NCBI GenBank assembly: GCA_937951935.1
Contig: CALGAM010000257.1
Location: 1-40,258 of the forward strand
Direction of reading: 5' to 3'
Origin: an uncultured Micromonospora sp.
Lineage (GTDB): Bacteria; Actinomycetota; Actinomycetes; Mycobacteriales; Micromonosporaceae
DNA: 40,258 bases
In this document: positions 1-7,400 of the stretch, in pieces
How positions within the stretch are numbered: the first letter of the stretch is position 1
Layout: every line of letters starts with the position of its first letter
Translations under genes and position numbers: made by a program
The notes under the pieces: generated by a model
Told to the model about the DNA's origin: nothing
The model's database searches: none
Seen by the model: only the letters and a program-made list of their open reading frames with translations

Positions 1-891
1 CTGAAGCCCGCGGAGACCACACCGCTGACCGCGCTGCTCTTCGCGCAGATCTGCCAGCAGGCCGACCTGCCGCCGGGTGTGGTCAACATCGTCACCGGCG
101 ACGGGGAGACCGGCCGGGCGGTGGTCGAACACCCCGGCGTGGACAAGGTGGCGTTCACCGGATCGACCGAGGTGGGTCGGCAGATCGCGCGGGCGGTCGC
201 CGGCACCCGCAAACGACTCACCCTGGAGCTCGGCGGGAAGGCCGCGAACATCGTCTTCGAGGACGCCCCCCTCGACCAGGCCGTCGAGGGGATCGTCAAC
301 GGCATCTTCTTCAACCAGGGCCACGTCTGCTGCGCCGGCTCCCGGTTGCTGGTGCAGGAGTCGGTGTACGACGAGGTCCTCGACGCGCTGAAACGACGGG
401 TGGCCCGACTGCGGGTCGGCGACCCGCTGGACAAGAACACCGACATCGGCGCGATCAACTCGGCGACCCAGCTGGCGCGGATCCGCGAGCTGGCCGACGC
501 CGGCGTCGCGGAGGGCGCCGAGCCCTGGTCCCCGCCGTGCGACCTGCCCGATCGCGGCTTCTGGTTCGCCCCGACGATCTTCACCGGGGTGAGCCAGTCC
601 CACCGGATCGCCCGGGAGGAGATCTTCGGGCCGGTGTTGTCGGTGCTGACCTTCCGCACCCCGGCCGAGGCGGTCGAGAAGGCCAACAACACCCCGTACG
701 GGCTGTCGGCCGGGATCTGGACCGAGAAGGGGTCCCGGATACTCTGGCTGGCCGACCGGCTCCGGGCCGGGGTGGTGTGGGCCAACACCTTCAACAGGTT
801 CGACCCGACCTCACCGTTCGGGGGTTACAAGGAGTCGGGCTACGGCCGGGAGGGCGGCCGGCACGGGCTGGAGGCGTACCTGGATGTCTGA
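1..891 (+). CDS. Aldehyde dehydrogenase family protein (5' end outside window)
   Basis: The reading frame is open from the first base, so the N-terminal part of the gene lies upstream; 296 residues are visible. The fragment opens with LKPAETTPLT, typical of the NAD-binding region. It then carries TFTGSTEVG-like text (AFTGSTEVG), the ELGGK element with the general-base glutamate, and GHVCCAGSR with the nucleophilic cysteine, and it ends with the family's EEIFGPVL and SPFGGYKESGYGRE motifs. These are the hallmarks of NAD(P)-dependent aldehyde oxidation. The stop overlaps the start of the next gene by 8 bases, so the two are probably co-translated. The substrate cannot be told from the sequence. 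Nucleoside catabolic genes elsewhere in the window make a role in aldehydes from deoxyribose breakdown conceivable, but that is only inference. Confidence 0.93.
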   Translation: MKPAETTPLTALLFAQICQQADLPPGVVNIVTGDGETGRAVVEHPGVDKVAFTGSTEVGRQIARAVAGTRKRLTLELGGKAANIVFEDAPLDQAVEGIVNGIFFNQGHVCCAGSRLLVQESVYDEVLDALKRRVARLRVGDPLDKNTDIGAINSATQLARIRELADAGVAEGAEPWSPPCDLPDRGFWFAPTIFTGVSQSHRIAREEIFGPVLSVLTFRTPAEAVEKANNTPYGLSAGIWTEKGSRILWLADRLRAGVVWANTFNRFDPTSPFGGYKESGYGREGGRHGLEAYLDV

Positions 892-1708
892 GCGGGTGGC
901 GGTACGCAAGACGTACAAGCTCTTCATCGGCGGGAGGTTCCCGCGCAGCGAGTCGGGGCGGTCGTATCCGGTGCAGAACACGAACGTGGCGCTGGCCTCC
1001 CGCAAGGACGTCCGGGACGCGGTGGTGGCGGCTCGGGCCGCGTTCGCGGGCTGGTCGGGTGCGACGGCGTACAACCGGGGTCAGGTGCTCTACCGGGTCG
1101 CCGAGATGCTGGAGGGACGGCGGGACCAGTTCGTCGGCCTCGGCGTGCCGGCCGCCGAGGTGGACGAGGCGATCGACCGGTGGGTCTGGTACGCCGGCTG
1201 GTCCGACAAGATCGCCCAGGTGTACGGCAACGCCAACCCGGTCGCCGGCCCCTACTTCAATCTGTCGGCCCCCGAGCCGACCGGGGTGGTCGGAGTGCTC
1301 GCCCCGGCCGAGCCGGCGCTGCTCGGGCTGGTCAGCGTGGTGGCCCCGGTGATCGTCAGCGGCAACACGGTGGTGGTGCTGGTCGCCGAGACCGCCCCGC
1401 TGCCGGCGGTGACCCTGGCCGAGGTGTTGGCCACCTCCGACCTGCCCGGCGGGGTGGTGAACCTGCTGACCGGCCGTCCGTCCGAGACGGCACCGTGGCT
1501 GGCCGGCCACATGGACGTGAACGCCCTCGACCTGACCGGGGTGACCGATCCCGCGTTCGCCGCCGAACTGGAACGCGTCGCGGCAGGCAACCTGAAGCGG
1601 GTCCTCCGTCCCGCGGCCGAGCCGGTCGACTGGTACGCCGATCCCGGTCTCGGCCGGATGACCGCCTTCCTGGAGACCAAGACGGTCTGGCACCCGAAGG
1701 GCGTCTGA
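884..1708 (+). CDS. Truncated aldehyde dehydrogenase paralogue lacking the catalytic domain
   Basis: The 274-residue protein begins at an ATG overlapping the stop of the preceding dehydrogenase. Residues 1-200 follow the N-terminal, coenzyme-binding half of aldehyde dehydrogenases (YKLFIGGRFPRSESGRSYPV near the start, then PTGVVGVLAPAEPALLGLV and GGVVNLLTGRPSE). After about residue 205 it departs from the family: there is no ELGGK element, no catalytic cysteine motif and no FGG(Y/F)K motif. It ends in a short tail, FLETKTVWHPKGV. No leftover catalytic domain is visible in other frames downstream, because the next 110 bases are the blaI promoter region. This looks like a settled short form rather than a fresh frameshift. 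It may act as a non-catalytic partner of the upstream enzyme, which is inference. Confidence 0.85.
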   Translation: MSERVAVRKTYKLFIGGRFPRSESGRSYPVQNTNVALASRKDVRDAVVAARAAFAGWSGATAYNRGQVLYRVAEMLEGRRDQFVGLGVPAAEVDEAIDRWVWYAGWSDKIAQVYGNANPVAGPYFNLSAPEPTGVVGVLAPAEPALLGLVSVVAPVIVSGNTVVVLVAETAPLPAVTLAEVLATSDLPGGVVNLLTGRPSETAPWLAGHMDVNALDLTGVTDPAFAAELERVAAGNLKRVLRPAAEPVDWYADPGLGRMTAFLETKTVWHPKGV

Positions 1709-1783
1709 GAACCCACGACATCCGGGTCGCCGGTGGACTCCCCCGGGTCGACCCCGGCCCGTCGGATCCGTTCTCACTCCCGA

Positions 1784-1812
1784 TGTGGACATACGACGGA
1801 GCGTCGTAGACT
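1784..1812 (+). promoter_or_regulatory. Predicted promoter of blaI-like gene (leaderless)
   Basis: A -10 box TAGACT at 1807-1812 lies exactly six bases before the GTG start at 1819, so transcription should begin at or next to the start codon. A weak -35 candidate TGTGGA (1784-1789) is 17 bases upstream of the -10. No Shine-Dalgarno sequence precedes the GTG, which fits a leaderless transcript. Confidence 0.5.
1792..1808. promoter_or_regulatory. Candidate BlaI operator (TACGAC-N5-GTCGTA)
   Basis: A perfect 6-bp inverted repeat, TACGAC at 1792-1797 and GTCGTA at 1803-1808, is separated by five bases and overlaps the predicted -10 box. BlaI/MecI repressors bind dyads of the TAC...GTA kind and commonly repress their own gene. 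The location makes this the likely self-operator of the downstream regulator. The sequence shows the dyad; its binding by this protein is inferred. Confidence 0.5.
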
Positions 1813-1818
1813 TGCCAC

Positions 1819-2262
1819 GTGACGCGACTCGGTGATCTCGAACGTGCCGTGATGAACGTGCTCTGGGACCAGAGCCCGGGCACCGGACTCACCGTCCGCG
1901 AGGTCGCCGAGGCACTGCGGGACCGCAGACTGGCGTACACCACGGTGATGACCGTGCTGGACCGGCTCGCCGGCAAGGGCATGGTGGAGCGCGAGCGGGA
2001 CGGCCGGGCCTGGCGCTACCGGCCGGCCGCCAGCAGGGAGGCGCACATCGCCCGGCTGATGCTCGACGCGCTCGACCTGGCCGGAAGCCGGGACGCGGCG
2101 CTGGTCCGGTTCGCGCGGTCGGTGACCGGTCCCGAGGCCGAGGTCCTGCGCGCCGCCCTCGCCGAGCAGGCGGCCGGCGGGGCCGCGGCGGACGGCGACA
2201 CCACCGGTGTGACGGGCGACCGGGCGGCGGTCGAGCCACCCACGTCGGAACGGCGGGCCTGA
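1819..2262 (+). CDS. BlaI/MecI/CopY-family transcriptional repressor
   Basis: The protein has 147 residues. Its N-terminal winged helix reads LGDLERAVMNVLWDQSPG, then LTVREVAEAL, YTTVMTVLDRLAGKGMVERE and WRYRPAASREAHIARLM, the standard BlaI/MecI layout in which the HTH is followed by a dimerisation helix. The C-terminal 30 residues are low-complexity Ala/Gly/Thr. The start is GTG with a -10 box six bases upstream. The gene is followed after six bases by an M56 peptidase gene, the usual partner, suggesting a BlaI-BlaR1-like signal pair in which the membrane peptidase triggers loss of the repressor. No beta-lactamase gene is nearby, so the target genes are unknown. Confidence 0.92.
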   Translation: MTRLGDLERAVMNVLWDQSPGTGLTVREVAEALRDRRLAYTTVMTVLDRLAGKGMVERERDGRAWRYRPAASREAHIARLMLDALDLAGSRDAALVRFARSVTGPEAEVLRAALAEQAAGGAAADGDTTGVTGDRAAVEPPTSERRA

Positions 2263-2268
2263 GCGCCG

Positions 2269-3189
2269 ATGGTCGACGCCGCGCAGTTCGCGATCGCCGC
2301 CCTGGCCTGTTGCGTGGCCGCGCGGGCGCTGGTCGGTGCCGGGCGGCTCGGCGCCGCCTGGACCTGGTACAGCCCGCGAATCGCGATCATCTGCTGGCAG
2401 GCGGTGGGTCTGTCCCTCGGGCTTTCCGCGATCGGCGTGCCGCTCGCCCTCGGGCTGGCCCCGTACGGCGTGAGCACCGGCTCGGCGCTCCGTTCGTTCG
2501 CCGGCGACCTGGTCGGCGGCAGCCTGCCGCCGGGCCTGGGTGTGCCGCAGCTCGCCCTGGTCGGCGTCGCGGTCGGGATCGCCGCCGTCCTGCTCGGCGC
2601 GACGGCGCGGAGCCTGCTCGACGCGCTGCGCGCCCAGCGTCGGCACCGCACCCTGCTCGCCCTGGTGGCCCGGGACGACCCCGCGGTGCCCGGGGCGCTG
2701 GTCCTCGACCACCCCAGCGCCGCCGCCTACTGCCTTCCCGGGGTACGCCCACAGGTGGTGATCAGCGCCGGCACGCTGGACCTGCTCGACCGGGCCCAGC
2801 TCGCCGCCGTGCTCAGCCACGAACGGGCGCACGCCGACGAGCGGCACGACCTCGTCCTGCTGCCCTTCACCGCGCTGTGCCGGGCGCTGCCCTGGGCCCG
2901 CTGGGTGCGGTTCGCCCACGACACCGTCGCGCTGCTGGTGGAGATGCGGGCGGACGACAAGGCCCGGCGGCTGCACGCCGAGGGGCCGCTCGCCGCCGCG
3001 CTGCTGCGGTTCGCCACCGCCGGCGCCCGGATCACCCCGGCGGGAGCGCTCGGGGTGGCCGACCGGCACCTCGACGCCCGGGTTCAGCGGCTGCTGGCGA
3101 CCCGCCGGCCGAGCCGGCTGCCCGGGCTGGCCGCTCTGCTCCTGGCCGCGGTGCTGGTGGGCCTGCCCGTCTCTCTCCTGCTGGGCTGA
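2269..3189 (+). CDS. M56-family membrane metallopeptidase (BlaR1-like)
   Basis: This is a 306-residue membrane protein. Hydrophobic segments occur at about residues 5-25, 37-63, 92-112 and 285-305. The zinc peptidase motif HERAH is at 184-188 within AAVLSHERAHADERHDLV. The size and arrangement match short actinobacterial M56 peptidases, which have no extracellular penicillin-binding sensor domain. The gene starts six bases after the blaI-like gene and is surely in the same operon. By analogy with BlaR1/MecR1 it would act with the repressor in relaying an envelope signal; the signal itself is unknown. Confidence 0.9.
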   Translation: MVDAAQFAIAALACCVAARALVGAGRLGAAWTWYSPRIAIICWQAVGLSLGLSAIGVPLALGLAPYGVSTGSALRSFAGDLVGGSLPPGLGVPQLALVGVAVGIAAVLLGATARSLLDALRAQRRHRTLLALVARDDPAVPGALVLDHPSAAAYCLPGVRPQVVISAGTLDLLDRAQLAAVLSHERAHADERHDLVLLPFTALCRALPWARWVRFAHDTVALLVEMRADDKARRLHAEGPLAAALLRFATAGARITPAGALGVADRHLDARVQRLLATRRPSRLPGLAALLLAAVLVGLPVSLLLG

Positions 3190-3272
3190 GCCGTCCGGTC
3201 GCCGACCCCCGGTCCGGGTTGGACGCTCACGGCGCCGTCCCCGGCGGCCGTACCGGCGCGGCTGGCGGCGGT

Positions 3273-3638
3273 TCAGGCCGGCACCGCGGGCGGCTCCGGG
3301 CCGTCCCGCAGGGTCTCCTCCACCTGTCCCAGAAACCGGGCCACCGTGGTGCTGAACGTCCGCCAGTTGTGCCGCTCGCCCGCCAGGGCACGCCGCCCGG
3401 CGTCGGTCAGTTCGTACGTGCGCCGCGCGCGGCCGTTGACGGTGCTCCAGAGGCTGCTGACGTAGCCCGCGCGCTCCAGCCGGCGCAGCGCGGGGTAGAT
3501 GGTGCCGGTCGGCAGGTCGAGCACGCCGTCGCTGCGCGTCCGGATCGCCTCGATGATCGCGTACCCGTGCCGCGGGCCTCCTTCCAGGACCGCGAGCAGC
3601 AGCGCGTCGAGGTGGCCGTGCAGCGCCTGGGCGTTCAT
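3273..3638 (-). CDS. PadR-family transcriptional regulator
   Basis: The 121-residue protein begins MNAQALHGHLDALLLAVLEG and shows the PadR winged-helix core (GPRHGYAIIEAIRTRSDG, then LPTGTIYPALRRLERAGYV and RRTYELTDAGRRALA), followed by a helical C-terminal dimerisation segment. The ATG at 3638 was chosen because it gives the normal PadR N-terminus; an upstream in-frame ATG at 3767 would add 43 unrelated residues. The gene converges on the M56 gene and diverges from the next plus-strand gene. A short dyad, GTAG-N5-CTAC, at about 3642-3654 just before the start could be its own operator, but it is too short to be sure. The regulated gene is not evident. Confidence 0.9.
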   Translation of the reverse strand: MNAQALHGHLDALLLAVLEGGPRHGYAIIEAIRTRSDGVLDLPTGTIYPALRRLERAGYVSSLWSTVNGRARRTYELTDAGRRALAGERHNWRTFSTTVARFLGQVEETLRDGPEPPAVPA

Positions 3639-3790
3639 AGGTAGCAAGCCTACTAATGGGCGCGACGTGTACCAATGGGGTGCGGGCATCCGCGTTCCGA
3701 GGCGGCCGACTAGTGTGTGCGCAGAGTCACCGATCCGCCGGCACCCTCGCCGGGTCGGGGTGCCCATACCGAGTGCACACGGAGGTCAGC

Positions 3791-4768
3791 GTGGCCCGCC
3801 AGTCGTCCCACCGGCCCGACACCGACCAGCCCGGCAACGGGCCGGTCGACAGCGACAGCCCTATCGATTCGGACCCCGGCGACGAGGCCGGATCCCCGGA
3901 GGCCGCCGCCCCGAGCGAGGAGGCCGCGCGGCCCGCGCCCGCGGACCGGTCGCTGTGGGAGGAGGTTCGGATCGATCCGGTCGAGATCGCCCTGCCCGCC
4001 GGATCCGGCTTCACCCTGCGCGCCTACCGCCCGGCGGACGTGGTGACCCCGACCGACATCAGCGACCGGGAGGGCGACGACCCGTTCGCCGCCCGGTCCG
4101 GCACCACCGGGGTCGAGGACGACGACAAGGTCGTCATCCTCGACGAGGAACTCGCCGAGCAGTTCGCCGACGCCGATGACGAGGCGGAGGAGGACGGCGA
4201 CACGAAGGCCGGCTCCGACGAGAAACCGACGGACGAGGCAGCGGCGGAGAAAAAGGAGAAAGAGCAGAAGGGCGACGTCGAGGAGGTTCCCCTCTTCCTC
4301 ACCCACCGCGGCAGGCTGCTGCTCTTCAAGAGTCCGGAAGGGCTGGTCACCTTCATCCGCTCCGGCGCCCCGCACGACCTGACCCAGCTCGACACCTGGG
4401 AGCAGTTCGTCGAGCGGGTGGAGCCGGCGGACATCGTCCCGCTCGACCAGGACTCCTACGAGCTCGACCTCGTGGTGGAGAACCTTCGCGGCGGCCACGA
4501 CGTCTGGGACGCCACCCTGCTGATCAAGGCCGGCGAGGTCGCCCGGGACCTGGCGTACGCGCTGCGGCTGCCGGCGCTGCTGGACATGCTGTCGCCCGGC
4601 TCCAGTCTGGACGACCTCGACGAGGCGCTGCGGGCGACCGTGGCCGGCGGGTGGATGAGCGGCTTCCGGGGCCGGCGACGGTTGAGGAGGATCGGGGCGC
4701 AGACCGCGAGTCTCGGTTGGCGCACGATTATCGGCAAGATCTCTGCTGCTGTGGACTGGCGCGACTGA
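3791..4768 (+). CDS. Conserved actinobacterial acidic protein of unknown function
   Basis: This 325-residue protein starts at GTG 3791, preceded by GGAGG at 3781-3785; an upstream ATG at 3656 would run through the PadR promoter and is unlikely. Residues 1-60 are polar and disordered-looking. Residues 100-165 are strongly acidic and lysine-rich (repeated DEE, EKKEKEQK). The second half is a compact domain (VPLFLTHRGRLLLFKSPEGL, then LDTWEQFVERV and GHDVWDATLLIKAGEVARDL) ending with a basic stretch FRGRRRLRRIG. Proteins like this are sometimes labelled primosomal or primase-like in Micromonospora annotations, but no primase motif is visible. It precedes the transposase-derived gene by 59 bases on the same strand. 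Confidence 0.85.
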   Translation: MARQSSHRPDTDQPGNGPVDSDSPIDSDPGDEAGSPEAAAPSEEAARPAPADRSLWEEVRIDPVEIALPAGSGFTLRAYRPADVVTPTDISDREGDDPFAARSGTTGVEDDDKVVILDEELAEQFADADDEAEEDGDTKAGSDEKPTDEAAAEKKEKEQKGDVEEVPLFLTHRGRLLLFKSPEGLVTFIRSGAPHDLTQLDTWEQFVERVEPADIVPLDQDSYELDLVVENLRGGHDVWDATLLIKAGEVARDLAYALRLPALLDMLSPGSSLDDLDEALRATVAGGWMSGFRGRRRLRRIGAQTASLGWRTIIGKISAAVDWRD

Positions 4769-4827
4769 CCCCTCACCAGGGACCATCAGTCTTTGGCACA
4801 ACCTGTGCTCGGGAGGAGGACGACGCC

Positions 4828-7068
4828 GTGGCGCTCGTGCGGGTGTACTGCGGTCTGGCCTCTGCGGACACGGCGAAGGGAACGGCTACGGCCGGCTCGA
4901 CGCTGACCTCTGCGGTGGTCGACGACGCAGGCAGACTGCTCGATGTCTGCGAGGTGACCGACGACCCCACCGGCTACGCTCGGCTCGTCGCGATCCTCGT
5001 CGAACGGGGTAGCGGACCGAGTGGGGCCGCGGTCGCCGCAGACAGCGACGATCACGTGATCACCTCGTTGCTGAACGCGGCAGGCCGCCCCCTGGCCATC
5101 GCCGACGACGACTCGGTCGACGACTTCGCCGAACGGTTCGCCGACGACGACTCGCCGGAGGAGCGGGAGGCCGGCCCGGCGGAGCGACGCGCGGTCGGCC
5201 TCGCCCGGGCCCTGCAGGCCGGGGCGCTCTCGGCAGCCGCCCTACCCCCCACCCGGGAACTGTCCTCGGTCACCCCGGTTCTCGCCGCCCACGCGGCCCT
5301 CGCCAACGGCCGGCACGCCGCCGCCGTGGCGCTGCGCGAGGTGCTCCGGGAGCTCTACCCGGCGGCGCTGCGGGCGTACCCGGACCCGGCCGAACCGGTC
5401 TCCCTCGCCATCCTGGACGTGCTTCCCGAGCCGGGCATGCTGGCCGGCACCGGTGCGCGCGGCCGGGACACCGCCGTCTCCGCGGACGCGGTCGTCGCCC
5501 ACCTCGTCGCGGACGGGGTGGCCGAGGAGGCGACCCTCGCCCAGGCCGTCACCGCGCTGCAGGTCGCCATCTCGGAAACGCCACGGCGGAACGGCAACAA
5601 CAAGGCCCTCATCGCCGCGTCCGCCGAGACCGTCCGGCAGGCTGTCGCCGCCGTACGCGCCTGCGACGCCGGCTGCGCCGCGCTGATCGCCACCCTGACC
5701 GACCGGGTGGGCGTACCGGCGAACGGCACGCGGCACGCCGGTCACCGGACCGGGCAGGGTACGGCCCCGCTCAACGCCGGACCGACGGACGGAAGCACCA
5801 CCCCGGGTCCCCGGAGCCGGAACCAGTCGGTCCCCGCGGGTGCGGCGTCCACCCTGCCCCAACCGACGAGCACGCCGCCCGCCACACCGGCACCGGGCGG
5901 CCCGACCCCCGAGGCGCCGCTGGCGCCCGCCGCGCTCGCCACCTCGCCGCCGGTGTCCGGCCCACCCCGGGACTCCCGGGTCACGCCGCCCTCCTCGGCC
6001 CCGCCGGCCTGGCAGGGTGACACGGGGGCGAACCGGCCGGTCTCGGCGCCGCCACCGTCGGGAGCCACCCCGGCCCCACCCACCCAACGCCCGATACCTC
6101 CGGCCGAGGCCGGAGAACCGTTCCGCGCCCCCATCACCACCGCGGCGATCAACAACGCCCGCAAGGAGCGGGAACGGCAACGGGCCGCGGCGGCACAGCC
6201 CAAGCCGAAGACCGGCGGAGACCCCGGACGTTCCGGCACCATCTCGGCGGCGGGCCTCACCGTCTCGCTGCCGGCCACCCGGCCGGAACCCGCGCCCCCG
6301 GGCTCCCGGGCGAACTGGCCGCTGGTCAACTCCGGGGACGACGAGCGGGCAGCCGGTTTTCCGGCGTACCCGAGCGACCAGGCGGCCGACCGCGACGCGG
6401 CCGCGAGCCAGCCGACCGGTCCGGCATCCGGCGACGGCCGGGTGACCCCGCCGTGGCAGGCGGATGACCTGCCACCGGAGCCGCCCTCACTGCGGCTGGT
6501 CGAACCCACGCTTTCGGACTCGGCGCCGCACGGCGGGCCACCCGCCGACAGCCCGCAACAGCGTCTGGCAGGGGACTCGGACCCGGGCACGCCAGCAGGC
6601 GACGTCGAGCCGGGTGCACCCCCGGTGGCCGACGACGGGAGCGACGGCGACCTGCTGATCTTCGCGGCGACCCGCTCGGCGTGGTTCACCAGTCGTAAGG
6701 AAAACGCCAACATCGACTGGTCGTCCACCGCCGACAGTGGATGGCGGGCAGCCGAGCAGGCCGCCAAGCCCCAGGTCGGGGCGTCGACCAGCGCCGGGTT
6801 GCCCCGGCGGGTACCCCAGGCCAACCTGGTGCCCGGTTCACCGCTGCGCGACGACCGACCACTGCGCATCGTCCGCGACCCCGCCCGGATCGCCGAGCAC
6901 ACGACCGGCTACTTCCGCGGCTGGCGGCGAGGCCAGGAGATCGGTGGCTTCGCGGTCGGCGGGCGCCCGGGTCGGGAGGCCGCCGGCGGGTGGGACTTCA
7001 GCCGGGACCACGAGGACCGGGAACCAGCCCCTGATTTCGAGTACCGCTCGGCGGGCTACCGAACCTGA
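4828..7068 (+). CDS. Transposase-derived (IS110-like) protein with CvnA-type C-terminal tail
   Basis: The start is GTG 4828, with GGGAGGAGG at 4811-4819; the product is 746 residues. Residues 1-180 resemble the RuvC-like N-domain of IS110 transposases in layout (TSAVVDDAGRLLDVCEVTDD, then GYARLVAIL, LLNAAGRPLAI and VGLARALQAGAL). The catalytic DEDD positions look lost, and the C-terminal transposase_20 domain is absent. Residues 185-310 are helical, followed by about 290 residues rich in Pro, Ala and Thr. The tail carries SAWF (617-620), GWRAA (638-642), AGLPRRVPQANLVPG (656-670) and GYFRGWRRGQE. These elements recur in the same order at the C-terminus of the CvnA kinase encoded at 10245-13760. 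No inverted repeats flank the gene. It is most likely a domesticated protein working with the conservon, which is inference. Confidence 0.85.
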   Translation: MALVRVYCGLASADTAKGTATAGSTLTSAVVDDAGRLLDVCEVTDDPTGYARLVAILVERGSGPSGAAVAADSDDHVITSLLNAAGRPLAIADDDSVDDFAERFADDDSPEEREAGPAERRAVGLARALQAGALSAAALPPTRELSSVTPVLAAHAALANGRHAAAVALREVLRELYPAALRAYPDPAEPVSLAILDVLPEPGMLAGTGARGRDTAVSADAVVAHLVADGVAEEATLAQAVTALQVAISETPRRNGNNKALIAASAETVRQAVAAVRACDAGCAALIATLTDRVGVPANGTRHAGHRTGQGTAPLNAGPTDGSTTPGPRSRNQSVPAGAASTLPQPTSTPPATPAPGGPTPEAPLAPAALATSPPVSGPPRDSRVTPPSSAPPAWQGDTGANRPVSAPPPSGATPAPPTQRPIPPAEAGEPFRAPITTAAINNARKERERQRAAAAQPKPKTGGDPGRSGTISAAGLTVSLPATRPEPAPPGSRANWPLVNSGDDERAAGFPAYPSDQAADRDAAASQPTGPASGDGRVTPPWQADDLPPEPPSLRLVEPTLSDSAPHGGPPADSPQQRLAGDSDPGTPAGDVEPGAPPVADDGSDGDLLIFAATRSAWFTSRKENANIDWSSTADSGWRAAEQAAKPQVGASTSAGLPRRVPQANLVPGSPLRDDRPLRIVRDPARIAEHTTGYFRGWRRGQEIGGFAVGGRPGREAAGGWDFSRDHEDREPAPDFEYRSAGYRT

Positions 7069-7400
7069 CCGCGGCCGCCCCACCGGCGGCAGCGCCCTCG
7101 GCGTCGTCGGTGCCGCCACGGCACGGTGCGGGGGTACGGGTCCGGCCGGCTGACGTGCGGTGGACACGGCAGCCCGGTGTCCCCTGCCGCGATACCGGCA
7201 CCCGCGGCCCCGCCGGTCGTCCGGTCGGCGACGCCGACCGGACGAGTGCCGGTCCGCTGACCGTCCAATCGGTGAGTTCCCGCTGTCCACCTGGTGTTTC
7301 TTGCCACACCGGCAGTGGTTGACGACCTGCGTGGTGGTCGCGACCATACGGCAAGATCCAGCAGCGGTCCTGATGACCAGGGCGGGAAGGGCAACAGGGG
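7069..7400 (+). other. 332-base intergenic region
   Basis: No coding frame here has support. The sequence holds a possible -35 element TTGACG at 7319-7324, but no convincing -10 box at normal spacing. No strong hairpin follows the upstream stop. The region probably contains the promoter of the lipoprotein gene at 7401. Confidence 0.4.

Noticed and set aside
884..1708. A frameshift as the reason for the short dehydrogenase
   Set aside because: No catalytic-domain sequence can be found in the other frames before the blaI promoter at 1784, so a simple frameshift does not explain it.
4828..7068. An active IS110-family insertion sequence
   Set aside because: The catalytic acidic positions and the second transposase domain appear missing, a conservon-type tail is present, and no flanking repeats or target duplication were seen.
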